Shown one piece after another: positions 9,338 through 17,755 of a stretch of DNA of 44,469 nt. Within the stretch, counting starts at the first letter, position 1. Each line of letters begins with the position of its first letter. The translations under genes were made by a program, and so were the position numbers. Under the pieces are notes generated by a model. The model searched no databases. It saw only the letters and a program-made list of their open reading frames with translations, and was not told the origin of the DNA. The stretch covers positions 1-44,469 of the forward strand of contig CAITUY010000104.1 in NCBI GenBank assembly GCA_903895695.1. The letters are read 5' to 3'. This stretch comes from an uncultured bacterium (GTDB lineage: Bacteria > Verrucomicrobiota > Kiritimatiellia > CAIKKV01 > CAITUY01).

Positions 9338-10831
9338 CTACTTCGCCAGGCCCGCCTTGGGCGCAAATCGGATCACCCAGGCAATGCCCGGAGCCAGCCT
9401 GGCCCGCGCCGTTGCCGAGAGCCGCAGCGCGCACTGCCCCTGGGCCCCGGCCTCCGGCGCAAGAGTCTCATCGAACGGCAGCAGGGATATTCTCCCACCT
9501 CGTTCCACCAGGTGTTCGGGCACGCTCACGCTTTCAGGCGGTTGGGCGGTGTCGTCGCCCGCCAGCACGATGGCGTACCGCGCGCCGTTCCGGCTGGCGG
9601 TGAACAGGCAGTTCTCCTGTTCGTAGGGTGCAATCGGCGCGGTGTCGTAAATGGCCTCGCCGTGCTGCTTCAGCCAGTCGCCCACCCCATGCAGGCGCAT
9701 TGCCAGAAGGGGGTCGAACGCGCCATACTCGTCCGGCCCGACTCCGAGCAGGTAGCTGCCGCCCCGGGCGGTGGCGCGGCACAGGTAACGCACCAACTCG
9801 CCTATGCTTTTGAAATCGTCCCGGGGAGAATAGTTCCAATACCTGCCGATGGGCATGCAGGCTTCCCAGGGATAGGGCTGATGGCTGCCGGGCATCGCAT
9901 GCTCGCCTTCCGGCGTGATGTAATTCTCGTTGGAGCCCCCGCAACAGCGGTCTACGACCAACAGCCCCGGCTGATAGCGGCGCGCCAAGGCCGCCAGGCC
10001 GTTCATGTCGATATCCTGCGCATTCGTGGTGGGATTCACCCACCCGCCGTCGAGCCACAGGATGTCCATTTCGCCGTGGTTCCGCATCAGTTCTTCCACT
10101 TGCGCCCACGTGAAGTCCTTGAACTTGCTCCAGAGTTCCGGATGCTGGCGCGGGTCATAGTTGGCATTGCGCCCGACGCCCTGCACGGCGGCGTTCGGCG
10201 GGTACAGCGGGAAATGCGGACTCCAAAAGAAGGGGCTATTCCAGTCCGGCTTCGAGAAGTACACGCCAACGCGAATCCCGCGCTTCCGCAGGGCGTTGCC
10301 TACGGATTTGACCGTGTCGGCGCCGGGCAGTCGGTGGAAAGGACAGTTCGTCGAGGTCGTTTTGTAGTCCGTTTGCGCCGTGTCCCACAGGCAGAAGCCG
10401 TCATGATGCTTCGCCATGATCAACGCGTACTTGACACCGGACCGTTGAAGCAGCTCCGCCCATGCTTCGGGGTCAAATCGGGTCGGGTTGAAGGTCCTCT
10501 GCAAGGCCTCATAGGAGGCCTTGTACTTGATATTGTCCTGCTCGGTTGCTTCCGGTTTGCCGCGGATGCGATCAATGCGCTGGTTCCAATCCCAGCGTTC
10601 CGGGCAGAGCGGCCAGGAATCGATACCCCATTGCGTGCAGGCCTGCCAGTCGAGCAGGACGCCGAATTTGAGGCCCTGCCACCGGGACAGACTCGCGAGA
10701 ACCCGGGGATCGGTCGGCGGGGTGTAGTGCTCGCTTGGCGCATACGCGCCGAACTCGCCATTGGCGGCGGGTACGGCGACAGGTGCCGCCGACTCTGAAG
10801 ACGAAGTGTTGTTGACTGGCATCGCTACCAT
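9338..10831 (-). CDS. GH29 alpha-L-fucosidase, copy 1
   Basis: 497 residues from ATG 10831, picked for AGGAG eight bases upstream. Removes terminal alpha-L-fucose by retaining hydrolysis (family knowledge). Seen: FGVLLDWQ (about 56), KHHDGFCLWD (about 141), YFSKPDWNSP (about 191), and DILWLDGGW (about 256) with D261 as the likely nucleophile; LLGVGP lies further on. The HWG triplet usual near residue 60 of GH29 enzymes is replaced by LDWQ. The first 45 residues are low-complexity and not a convincing signal peptide. First clear gene of the minus-strand glycosidase run; the 68-base gap to UroD-like A suggests one transcript. Specificity for fucose versus a related 6-deoxysugar is not settled by sequence. 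Confidence 0.85.
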   Translation of the reverse strand: MVAMPVNNTSSSESAAPVAVPAANGEFGAYAPSEHYTPPTDPRVLASLSRWQGLKFGVLLDWQACTQWGIDSWPLCPERWDWNQRIDRIRGKPEATEQDNIKYKASYEALQRTFNPTRFDPEAWAELLQRSGVKYALIMAKHHDGFCLWDTAQTDYKTTSTNCPFHRLPGADTVKSVGNALRKRGIRVGVYFSKPDWNSPFFWSPHFPLYPPNAAVQGVGRNANYDPRQHPELWSKFKDFTWAQVEELMRNHGEMDILWLDGGWVNPTTNAQDIDMNGLAALARRYQPGLLVVDRCCGGSNENYITPEGEHAMPGSHQPYPWEACMPIGRYWNYSPRDDFKSIGELVRYLCRATARGGSYLLGVGPDEYGAFDPLLAMRLHGVGDWLKQHGEAIYDTAPIAPYEQENCLFTASRNGARYAIVLAGDDTAQPPESVSVPEHLVERGGRISLLPFDETLAPEAGAQGQCALRLSATARARLAPGIAWVIRFAPKAGLAK

Positions 10832-10907
10832 TTCAAGATCTCCTAATCCTATGCCTTCCGGCGAATGGCGATCTGCATCGGCGGCGCGTCCACGACGCAC
10901 GCTGCAG

Positions 10908-10959
10908 CAATCGGGTTCGGCCCCGTCCGTCTACCACGAAGGGCTCGAAGGTACACGAA
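10908..10959. repeat. 52-bp direct repeat, copy 1
   Basis: Matches 13059-13110 at 46 of 52 positions in the same orientation. It ends seven bases beyond the stop codon of the GT-C gene, whose other side carries the second copy. It contains CTCGAAGGTACACGAA, resembling intergenic boilerplate that I recall being dispersed in environmental genomes (recollection, not checked). Confidence 0.85.
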
Positions 10960-10965
10960 TCCATT

Positions 10966-12966
10966 TCAGGGCACAAACTGGTATACGTGCAGGACGAGGA
11001 TCGCCAACGCCGCCAGGCTGGCATACACGGTCCATCGGAGCCGCCCGAGCCTGCCGACCATGGCTTCCAGGCCGAGCCCGGCAAAAACGGCTGCCGGAGA
11101 AATCAGGCCAAGCAGGAAGAAAGCTTTGATGGTCGAGAACGTCGGCACCTCCATCGTAAAGGCGAGCGTGCCGACAAGTGAGAGGAACGTGGTTAGAACG
11201 AGAATCAGCAAAGGATCGTCCCATCTGCGGCGCAGGAGCGAGGCGACGGCCATGCCGAATCCGAGCACGCAGGCCGCGGTGGGCAGAAGAGCCAGCCAGA
11301 GGATCGTGGCGACCAACAGATCGGTCTTCGCGTCGCCCGCCCTGAGGAATGCCTCGTGCGAGTCGGCCCATAGCGAACCGTATTGGCCATCCCAGAAAGA
11401 GGCCCATCGCGATCGCTCCGGGTTGTCGAACAGGACCGCGCCAAAGCGGGCGTAGAATCCCGCGGTGCGATAGCCGGGCGGCTGCTCATAGTGGAATCCC
11501 GAGGCGTAGTCCCAGTTTCCAATGAAAACCTTTCCATACGCCGCCACGTTACGCTGGTAGTACCAACCGCATGTCAGCAGCACTCCGGCGGCAAAACAAA
11601 GGAGCACTCCCCAGGCGCGCAAGTTCCGAAGGCGTCCCAGGGCGCGCAGGCCGAGCCAGATGCCGACGGCAAGGACCAGAAACAAGGCGCTGTACTTGGA
11701 CAACAGCGCCAGGCCGCAGGCAAGCGCCGCGGCCGTCACCCGCAGCCAGGACGGATTGGCGCTCCTTAACGCCCAAATGGCCACCAGCAACGCGCCGGCG
11801 ATCATGGCGCCGGCAAACACTTCGTTCGTAATCATCGGGTCCATGTAGAAATGCACCGGCAGGAAGGCGACGGCGGCGAAGCCGAGCGTGCGCGGCAACG
11901 GCCGGTCAGGGAACACCAGATAGAGAAGTCCGAGCGCCATGACGAGCGTCAGCAGCCCACAGGTTGTCGTGAACACCTGGACGGCCTTGAGCGAGCGCGG
12001 TTCCGCCGCGCGACCACCCGACAGGCGGTAGACCGCCGCAGCCGTGAAGTAATAGGCGGGCGGCTGGAACATCTCCCACCCGTCCGTTGCCATTGGGACG
12101 CGAGCCTTCTCTGCCGCCAGACGCACGTAGTCGACGTGTCCGTCTACGTCAAAGGGGCTGCGCGAGTACGGATAGACCGCCGTGTTCCGATACTGGGCCA
12201 CAGCGACGATGGACAGCATCGCGAGACAGGCCCCGTGATGGCGGAAGAAACAAAGCAAAGCGCGGAACTCGTGCGGCGCTGTGCGGGGAGAAGGTGGCGC
12301 GGGCAAGACGCCGGGATCCTGGCCTGGAGTGGCCGAGGCAGGCCGACATGGCCTGAACCTGACCGGAATGAGTGCATAGGCGACCAGAGCCACGTAGATC
12401 GCGATCAACCATCCAAAGAGACGATGCCGCGGGTCTCGCCCCAGCGCCCCCTGGGCGTTCCAGCCAAGGGGTTCAGCCTTTCCCGCAACGACCGCCTGCA
12501 CGGGGCCTGCCCCGGCCAGCCTGACGGTCCAGTTCGTGTCGGTGCGAATCCCTGGCGGACCCTCGACCAGCAAGGCCGGCGGCCCGTCGTGTCCACTGAC
12601 GGTAACGCGAAGAACATTTGTGCCCGCGACCAGATACGGGCCCAGGTCCAGACGCACCGTTCGTTTCCAGGAAGGCGCGGTTTGGGTGGCGACCCTGCGA
12701 ACCTGGTTCACGTCGAGCCGGAATCCGCGCAAAGCAGAAATGGAAACCGCGGGGGTTGAGGGCGGAGAGGTAACCACGACCTGGCGCTCGAAGACGGCAT
12801 CCGGGCAGACCGGTGCGGAGAACATGGCGATTGGCGTGTGTGGGTGGACGATCCATTCGCCCTGCCACGAAGGCCGGAGGAACTCGATTTCAGGCGTCAC
12901 CAACGCCAGCCATGCCAGGTAAACGATACCTGCCAGCAGGATGCCTGCTGTCGTTATCCGCCGCAT
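10966..12966 (-). CDS. Polytopic GT-C fold glycosyltransferase (lipid-carrier-dependent type)
   Basis: 666 residues from ATG 12966 with GGAAG just upstream. One N-terminal membrane segment (about 6-23), then an extracytoplasmic beta-rich stretch of roughly 170 residues, then about ten more hydrophobic segments. The first large loop of the GT-C core contains YSRSPFDVDGHVDYV, with acidic residues where such enzymes place their catalytic/metal loop, followed by FQPPAYYFTAAAVY, similar to the HPPLYY signature of dolichyl/undecaprenyl-phosphate-sugar transferases. Probably transfers a sugar from a polyprenyl phosphate to a protein or glycan outside the membrane. Oriented like the glycosidase run but separated by 134 bases and flanked by direct repeats, so perhaps independent of it. 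Confidence 0.72.
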   Translation of the reverse strand: MRRITTAGILLAGIVYLAWLALVTPEIEFLRPSWQGEWIVHPHTPIAMFSAPVCPDAVFERQVVVTSPPSTPAVSISALRGFRLDVNQVRRVATQTAPSWKRTVRLDLGPYLVAGTNVLRVTVSGHDGPPALLVEGPPGIRTDTNWTVRLAGAGPVQAVVAGKAEPLGWNAQGALGRDPRHRLFGWLIAIYVALVAYALIPVRFRPCRPASATPGQDPGVLPAPPSPRTAPHEFRALLCFFRHHGACLAMLSIVAVAQYRNTAVYPYSRSPFDVDGHVDYVRLAAEKARVPMATDGWEMFQPPAYYFTAAAVYRLSGGRAAEPRSLKAVQVFTTTCGLLTLVMALGLLYLVFPDRPLPRTLGFAAVAFLPVHFYMDPMITNEVFAGAMIAGALLVAIWALRSANPSWLRVTAAALACGLALLSKYSALFLVLAVGIWLGLRALGRLRNLRAWGVLLCFAAGVLLTCGWYYQRNVAAYGKVFIGNWDYASGFHYEQPPGYRTAGFYARFGAVLFDNPERSRWASFWDGQYGSLWADSHEAFLRAGDAKTDLLVATILWLALLPTAACVLGFGMAVASLLRRRWDDPLLILVLTTFLSLVGTLAFTMEVPTFSTIKAFFLLGLISPAAVFAGLGLEAMVGRLGRLRWTVYASLAALAILVLHVYQFVP

Positions 12967-13058
12967 TGCTTCCACTTCGCCCCACCCCTTGACTGCCCCG
13001 AGAAGACCGATTCTGCCAATGACGAGCTTCGCCGGCACTTCCGTAACTCGCGCTGCCC

Positions 13059-13110
13059 CAATCGGGTTCGCCCCCGTCCGCCAGCCACGAAAGACTCGAA
13101 GGTACACGAA
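13059..13110. repeat. 52-bp direct repeat, copy 2
   Basis: Second copy of the element at 10908-10959, 92 bases upstream of the GT-C gene start, with six mismatches. It lies in the 328-base divergent intergenic region (12967-13294), which otherwise holds a pyrimidine-rich patch around 13131-13162 and the promoter at 13208. Confidence 0.85.
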
Positions 13111-13207
13111 GGACGAGCTGGCTGCCCAGACCCTTCTTTTCTTTCCCCTTCGCGATCCTTTTTTCGGCGGTGACAAGAGCTGGAGGCAGATGATGGTGAG
13201 GACGCGG

Positions 13208-13236
13208 TTGACACCCCAAACAGGCTCCGCTACGGT
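13208..13236 (+). promoter_or_regulatory. Candidate sigma-70-type promoter (TTGACA-N17-TACGGT)
   Basis: A perfect -35 hexamer TTGACA and a TACGGT -10 separated by 17 bases, ending 58 bases before the ATG at 13295. The same TACGGT element recurs with exact 17-base spacing at 24784 and 26020. Confidence 0.5.
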
Positions 13237-13294
13237 CACTCTTCAGCAAAAACAGGCGCTTACAGATAGACGTAATCTCGGAAGGAAGCCAACT

Positions 13295-14245
13295 ATGCGA
13301 ACCGGAGTATCGTACATGGGGCATCACAACCCCATTCATCTTGAGACCGATCTTCGCGAAATGAGCGGTATGCGGCTTGATGACGTTCTGCTGTCAGCGC
13401 AGGAGAACGATTTCGTCCATTTCACCGGCAAACTGGCCTTCACGCCCAAGATAGCGGCAGACTACGGGATCCGGCCCATCGCCATCTTTTGGGGAGCCTT
13501 GAACCTGTTTGGCGGCGGCCGGTCCAGCCAGTTTCTCCTGGAGCACCCCGAAGGGTTCCAGGTCGGCCTGGACGGAGTTCGCCGGCCCGCCGGGTGCTAC
13601 ATGAATCCCGCCTGTATTTCCCGGATTGAAGAAATGATCGACATCGTCGTGGAACACGGCTTCCAGGGGTATTTTGTCGATGAGCCGACACCCATGTCGG
13701 ACTGCTATTGCGCATCCTGCCGTGCCGCGTTTCAGGAATGGTACGGCGCCGATCTTGCCGTTGCCCCGGATCATCCCAAACAACTCTTCCGCCAGAGGTG
13801 CGTGGTGGAATACGTGAGGACAATTGCCACTTACTGCAAAGCCAAGCATCCCCGACTGGAGACGATGACTTGCGTGATGCCGTGCGACAAGGCCGTCTGG
13901 CAGGAAGTGTCCAAGATTGAGGGCCTCGACAATCTGGGAACCGATATCTACTGGACCAATAACGACACCGATGTCGAGGAAATGACCCCTATCCTTACGG
14001 AGCTTAAAGCACTCTGCATGAGCAGCGGGAAGATCCATCATGAATGGCTTCAGTGCTGGAATGTGCGCAAAGGAAATGAACGGCGCATTCTTGAGCAGGG
14101 TAAGGTTCTGATCAGGGAGCGACCTGACGCGTTCTATGTCTGGGCCTGGCGCGGTCAGATCGGAACGACCGAAACCTGTGACGATCCGATCTTGGCGTGG
14201 CAGTATGCATGCGAACTGCTCAAGGCGGCGAAGGATATCCAATAA
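13295..14245 (+). CDS. Uncharacterised TIM-barrel-like, glycoside-hydrolase-like protein
   Basis: 316 residues; ATG 13295 is chosen for GGAAGGA seven bases upstream. I cannot assign a family. The order of elements (YGIRPIAIFWGALN, ISRIEEMIDIVVEHGFQGYFVDEP, then a DIYWTNND strand and FYVWAWRG near the end) resembles a beta/alpha barrel in which the FVDEP strand would offer acidic residues. A cysteine cluster follows: DCYCASCRAAFQEWYG. This CxC..C arrangement after FxDEP occurs in several uncharacterised barrel proteins near glycosidase clusters (recollection). No signal peptide, so cytoplasmic. Its own promoter lies at 13208. Followed after 14 bases by the RluA-like gene. Confidence 0.7.
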   Translation: MRTGVSYMGHHNPIHLETDLREMSGMRLDDVLLSAQENDFVHFTGKLAFTPKIAADYGIRPIAIFWGALNLFGGGRSSQFLLEHPEGFQVGLDGVRRPAGCYMNPACISRIEEMIDIVVEHGFQGYFVDEPTPMSDCYCASCRAAFQEWYGADLAVAPDHPKQLFRQRCVVEYVRTIATYCKAKHPRLETMTCVMPCDKAVWQEVSKIEGLDNLGTDIYWTNNDTDVEEMTPILTELKALCMSSGKIHHEWLQCWNVRKGNERRILEQGKVLIRERPDAFYVWAWRGQIGTTETCDDPILAWQYACELLKAAKDIQ

Positions 14246-14259
14246 CGAAGCCTTGCAGC

Positions 14260-15249
14260 ATGAATCACGGGTGGGTCTATCGTGACCGCCTGACGCAGGC
14301 CGACAACGGCCTGACGGTGCTCGCCTATTATCTCCGGCATCACACCCACTCCTCCGAAACAGAGTGGCGTACGCGCCTCGCGGAGGGCCGTATCACGCGC
14401 AACGGGCGCGCCGTATCCGCGGAAGCCACGTTAGGGACGGGCGATTCGCTGGCGTGGGCGCGTCCGCCGTGGGAAGAACCGGATGTGCCACGCGCGTTCA
14501 CGATCCTCTACGAAGACGACGATCTCCTCGTCGTGGACAAGCCGGCCGGACTGCCCGTGCTCCCCGGCGGCGGCTATGTCGAAAACACGCTGATGCATCT
14601 ACTGCGGCTGCGGACGCCAGGAAGCCCGCCCAGTCCCGTGCACCGCCTCGGCCGCGGCACGTCCGGCGTCCTGCTATTGGCCCGCTCAGCCCTTGCCCGC
14701 CGTCAACTTGCCGGGGATTTCCGCGATGCCACACGCCGGGCCTCCGGCACGTTGCGCAAAATCTACCGCGCCTTGACCGGCCCCGCGCCCGGCCTCCCGG
14801 AGGTCCTGGAAATAACGCAGCCGATCGGCCCGGTCGCCCACCCTACGCTCGGCTGGGTCCACGCGACATCGCCGGCCGGCAAACCGGCGCAAAGCAACTG
14901 CCGCATCCTGAGGCGCACGTCGGACGACACACTGTGGGAGATTGACCTGATCACCGGGCGTCCGCACCAGATCCGCATCCACCTCGCCTGGGCCGGCGCA
15001 CCGCTTCTCGGCGACCCGCTGTACGGCCCCGGCGGCGTGCCCCGCATCCCGGCGGACGGCCGCGCACCCGTCCCCGGCGATGGCGGCTACTGGCTCCATG
15101 CCTGCTCGCTCACACTCACCCATCCTCGCAGTGGCGCACGTCTCACGTTTTCCGCCCCGCCGCCCGAACCGCTCGCCGGGCCAGACGAAGCGATGCGCAG
15201 TACCGCGACCAGCGACAAACAAGTACTGCGTGACAAAGTCGGGGCGTGA
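14260..15249 (+). CDS. RluA-family pseudouridine synthase-like protein (catalytic Asp replaced)
   Basis: 329 residues. N-terminal S4-like RNA-binding part (about 5-70: YRDRLTQADNGLTVLAYYL ... GRITRNGR), then the RluA catalytic fold: FTILYEDDDLLVVDKPAGLP, VHRLGRGTSGVLLLAR, RKIYRALTG, ITGRPHQIRIHLA and PLLGDPLYGPGG. In RluA enzymes the motif is HRLDxxTSG and the Asp is the catalytic residue; here the codon is GGC (Gly), read directly at about nt 14650. The rest is well preserved. A plant-PUS5-like or cyanobacterial branch with HRLGRGTSG may exist (recollection). The protein could use another acid, or bind RNA without isomerising it. Start ATG 14260 follows gene 13295-14245 by 14 bases without a strong Shine-Dalgarno. 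Confidence 0.82.
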   Translation: MNHGWVYRDRLTQADNGLTVLAYYLRHHTHSSETEWRTRLAEGRITRNGRAVSAEATLGTGDSLAWARPPWEEPDVPRAFTILYEDDDLLVVDKPAGLPVLPGGGYVENTLMHLLRLRTPGSPPSPVHRLGRGTSGVLLLARSALARRQLAGDFRDATRRASGTLRKIYRALTGPAPGLPEVLEITQPIGPVAHPTLGWVHATSPAGKPAQSNCRILRRTSDDTLWEIDLITGRPHQIRIHLAWAGAPLLGDPLYGPGGVPRIPADGRAPVPGDGGYWLHACSLTLTHPRSGARLTFSAPPPEPLAGPDEAMRSTATSDKQVLRDKVGA

Positions 15250-15289
15250 TACTGTGCGGGTATCAGCCAACGAGAGGAGGCTGCAGGTC

Positions 15290-15547
15290 ATGCAAGATGA
15301 AGATCCAGTCAAGAAATTCGTCGCGCTGGTGCCTTATCAGGTGAAGAAGGAAGGCGCCGCACAGTTGGTCATTGCACCCGCGAAAATTCGGCCTGCCGTG
15401 GTGGCTGAACTCGGACGGCTGGCGAACCTGCCGGAGGGACCCTTTCCGAAGGAGGGTCTTATCGACACGCTCCTTGCCGGGGTGCAAACAAAGTGGCGGC
15501 TGAAGGCGAATAGCCCCACGGCCGAGTGGGTGCTGACGCCGAACTGA
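15290..15547 (+). CDS. Small conserved-looking protein of unknown function
   Basis: 85 residues from ATG 15290, preceded by a strong GAGAGGAGG nine bases upstream, which is the main support. Charged, soluble, no membrane segment or recognisable domain; the core reads VKKFVALVPYQVKKEG and FPKEGLIDTLLAGVQTKWRL, suggesting a small alpha/beta fold. Lies 40 bases after the RluA-like gene and ends eight bases before the convergent DUF5696-like gene. Confidence 0.6.
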   Translation: MQDEDPVKKFVALVPYQVKKEGAAQLVIAPAKIRPAVVAELGRLANLPEGPFPKEGLIDTLLAGVQTKWRLKANSPTAEWVLTPN

Positions 15548-15555
15548 TCCTGTTC

Positions 15556-17604
15556 CTACGCTCCTGATGTGGGCGGCACCAACGCATCGGGCCTGGTAAT
15601 CGTTTCGCCGTTCACTGTTAGGCGGCTTTCGCCGAAGTCGGCGACCACTTCCGTGCCGTCGGCGAAACGTGTCCGCTCGACCCCCTGCGACGGCGACTGC
15701 CAGTCCACAAGCTCTTCCGTCACCAGACGGTTGTACGCTACGCAGCAAAGGTCGTAGCGGGCCTTGAGCCTGGCGATGCGCGCGTCGTCGAGGAGCGGCA
15801 TCACTTCGCCTTCGGCCGCCCACTCGTCGCGGGGCACCTCGCCGAAGAGAATGGCGCGCATTGTGCCCTTCCAATCAGCGTCATGACTCTCCAGGGTAAC
15901 GAGGTCGTGCAGCGCAAGCTGCCAGACCGGCACAAGCCTGTCGAGCAACGACGTCACGGGCCATTCCGTTTTGCAGCCGGACAGGTGCCAGGCGTTGCCG
16001 CCCGTACTGAGCGCGTCGGCATGGAGGGCACAGTAGAGATATCCCATTTCCGTCTGGACGCCGCCGGACAGGCGCCGCGCCACGTCGAGGTAGCGGTTGA
16101 TCCCGGCGGCGTGGTCGCGCCGCGGCCCGCCGTTCGTCCGATGGTAGTTCACATATAGGGGATTTCCCATGCCGTCGAGATACTGCATGCCGTTGAACCC
16201 AAGATCGTTCACGGCCTTCATGCGTCTCTCCAGCCACCCTTCCGGGAAGGCGAGTCCCCAGTGGGTACCCTTGACGCCGCCGCCCCAAAAGCCGACGACT
16301 TTAGGCTCTCCCCACAAGTCGTGGATGACGCGTTCCGGCTTGAAGTCCGGCGATCGGAAATAGGCGGAAGCGCAATTGAGATGCGTCGTAATATGATAGC
16401 CCAGCCCTTTGGCGGCGGCGATCATCGTGCGGAGTCCCGCTTCACCACCCAGTCGCCGGTCGATCGGGAAGTCGGTGGGCCAGGCCCCGTCATGCCCCTT
16501 GGGATTCCAGCCCACGCTCTGGAAGTAGACGCGGTCGATGCCGGCCGCTTTGAGCCGCTGGAAGTTGCGGGAGGCATCGGCGAACGTGAGCGTGCGTTTG
16601 AACAGGAGCTCGCGCTCGGCCGCCTCGCGTCCGTACATCATGATGCCCTGGCGCTGGACGCCATGAAAGAGTTTCATCGTGTAGGCGCTTTGCTGGTAGG
16701 CGCATGTTGGGGACTCGGCGGCGCGTTGTTTGAGCGTCGGCTTGCCAAGATCTTCCATCACGTGTCGCCGCAGAGCCTTCGCGGCTCGCACGACCAGGTC
16801 GTCTCCGGGCGCCAGCGCCGTGAAGCAGACTTCCCGTTCCGTCCAGTCCACGGGATCGACCCAGTTTCTCCGGAACATCGGATGAAGCCCGACCGAACCG
16901 CTCCCCCTGCCGTCGGTCGACACCTCGCAGTACATGTCGCATGCGCCCTGCGTTGCAACCGCTACCAAGCCGCCTTCGCCGGTCTGGACGCCGCAGACGG
17001 GCAGCGTCGGGATTAACTCCCATCGCTCCTGCTCGCCATAGATCAGGAAACGGTCCCTCAGTTTCGGCTTCAAGGCAGGGCTGCACAGCACCCCGGTGTT
17101 GACCGGAAGCAGCAGCGTCCCGCCGCGCGACGCCGCCAGGAGCCCGGGCAAGGTCGAAACAGCATAGAGCCTGTAGAGTCCGTCCCTGGCCTCCTCGATT
17201 TCAGCTGGCGGAACCAGGACGGTGAGATCCCCTTGGTCGGTCAGCGCCAACCAGAGTCCGATGGTCACGCCCCGGAAGCCATCGCGCACGACGATATGCA
17301 GAGTTGCCTCGTCGCGTTCGACCTGCATCACCGTATACTTTCTCAGGGTTTCGACCCGTTCCTGCATTCGGTCGCACACCTCGAATTCCAGCAACGGAAC
17401 GGCCGGCGAGGCCCACCCGCACAGGCGATTGCGCAGCTCGACACGAAGGGCTTCGCCGTCCCTTTGAAGATTCAGGGTGAAGGTTCGGTTTGCGATTCGG
17501 TATGTCTCCACGGTTGGGACCTTTCTTGTTTGTGCCGACGTCATGCGCGTTCCGGGCGAACCGCCCCATGCGGTGGATAACATCAGGACGGAAACAAGAT
17601 ACAA
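15556..17604 (-). CDS. DUF5696-like putative glycoside hydrolase
   Basis: About 680 residues. A beta-rich N-terminal half (roughly 30-290) precedes a barrel-like domain with GIDRVYFQSVGWNPKGHDG (about 380), GLGYHITTHLNCASAYF, GFNGMQYLDGMGNPLYVNYH and VQTEMGYLYCALHADA, the pattern of DUF5696-type proteins that are distantly like GH101/GH13 barrels. D and E of QYLDGMG and QTEMGY are catalytic candidates (inference). The start is uncertain: TTG 17604 and ATG 17583 give a signal-like peptide (LVSVLMLSTAWGG), while ATG 17547 gives a cytoplasmic protein. A good Shine-Dalgarno with ATG at 17624 lies upstream but one base out of frame. Divergent from the gene at 17756. Confidence 0.72.
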   Translation of the reverse strand: MYLVSVLMLSTAWGGSPGTRMTSAQTRKVPTVETYRIANRTFTLNLQRDGEALRVELRNRLCGWASPAVPLLEFEVCDRMQERVETLRKYTVMQVERDEATLHIVVRDGFRGVTIGLWLALTDQGDLTVLVPPAEIEEARDGLYRLYAVSTLPGLLAASRGGTLLLPVNTGVLCSPALKPKLRDRFLIYGEQERWELIPTLPVCGVQTGEGGLVAVATQGACDMYCEVSTDGRGSGSVGLHPMFRRNWVDPVDWTEREVCFTALAPGDDLVVRAAKALRRHVMEDLGKPTLKQRAAESPTCAYQQSAYTMKLFHGVQRQGIMMYGREAAERELLFKRTLTFADASRNFQRLKAAGIDRVYFQSVGWNPKGHDGAWPTDFPIDRRLGGEAGLRTMIAAAKGLGYHITTHLNCASAYFRSPDFKPERVIHDLWGEPKVVGFWGGGVKGTHWGLAFPEGWLERRMKAVNDLGFNGMQYLDGMGNPLYVNYHRTNGGPRRDHAAGINRYLDVARRLSGGVQTEMGYLYCALHADALSTGGNAWHLSGCKTEWPVTSLLDRLVPVWQLALHDLVTLESHDADWKGTMRAILFGEVPRDEWAAEGEVMPLLDDARIARLKARYDLCCVAYNRLVTEELVDWQSPSQGVERTRFADGTEVVADFGESRLTVNGETITRPDALVPPTSGA

Positions 17605-17671
17605 TGCTGTTTCGATATTCCCATCGTTTTCTTCCTCCCGCCCAGTCTACCTTCACCTCGCTCGAATCGGC

Positions 17672-17700
17672 TTGCCGCCCCCAACTTGGCCTGCTACAGA
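17672..17700 (+). promoter_or_regulatory. Candidate promoter for 17756 gene (TTGCCG-N17-TACAGA)
   Basis: TTGCCG and TACAGA hexamers with 17-base spacing, 55 bases before the ATG at 17756, inside the divergent region with the DUF5696-like gene. Weak on its own. Confidence 0.3.
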
Positions 17701-17755
17701 ATCTATTTACGGAAGATGTCGCGGTCTTGAAGCCGTAATACGAAAGGAGCCGGGA

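Noticed and set aside
9263..10798. Plus-strand open frame of about 510 codons opposite the first GH29 gene
   Set aside because: The minus frame carries clear GH29 motifs; the plus translation has no domain and is typical of the antisense of GC-rich genes.
15231..15254. Promoter TGACAA ... GATACT before the 85-residue gene
   Set aside because: The spacing is only about 12 bases, too short for a sigma-70-type promoter.
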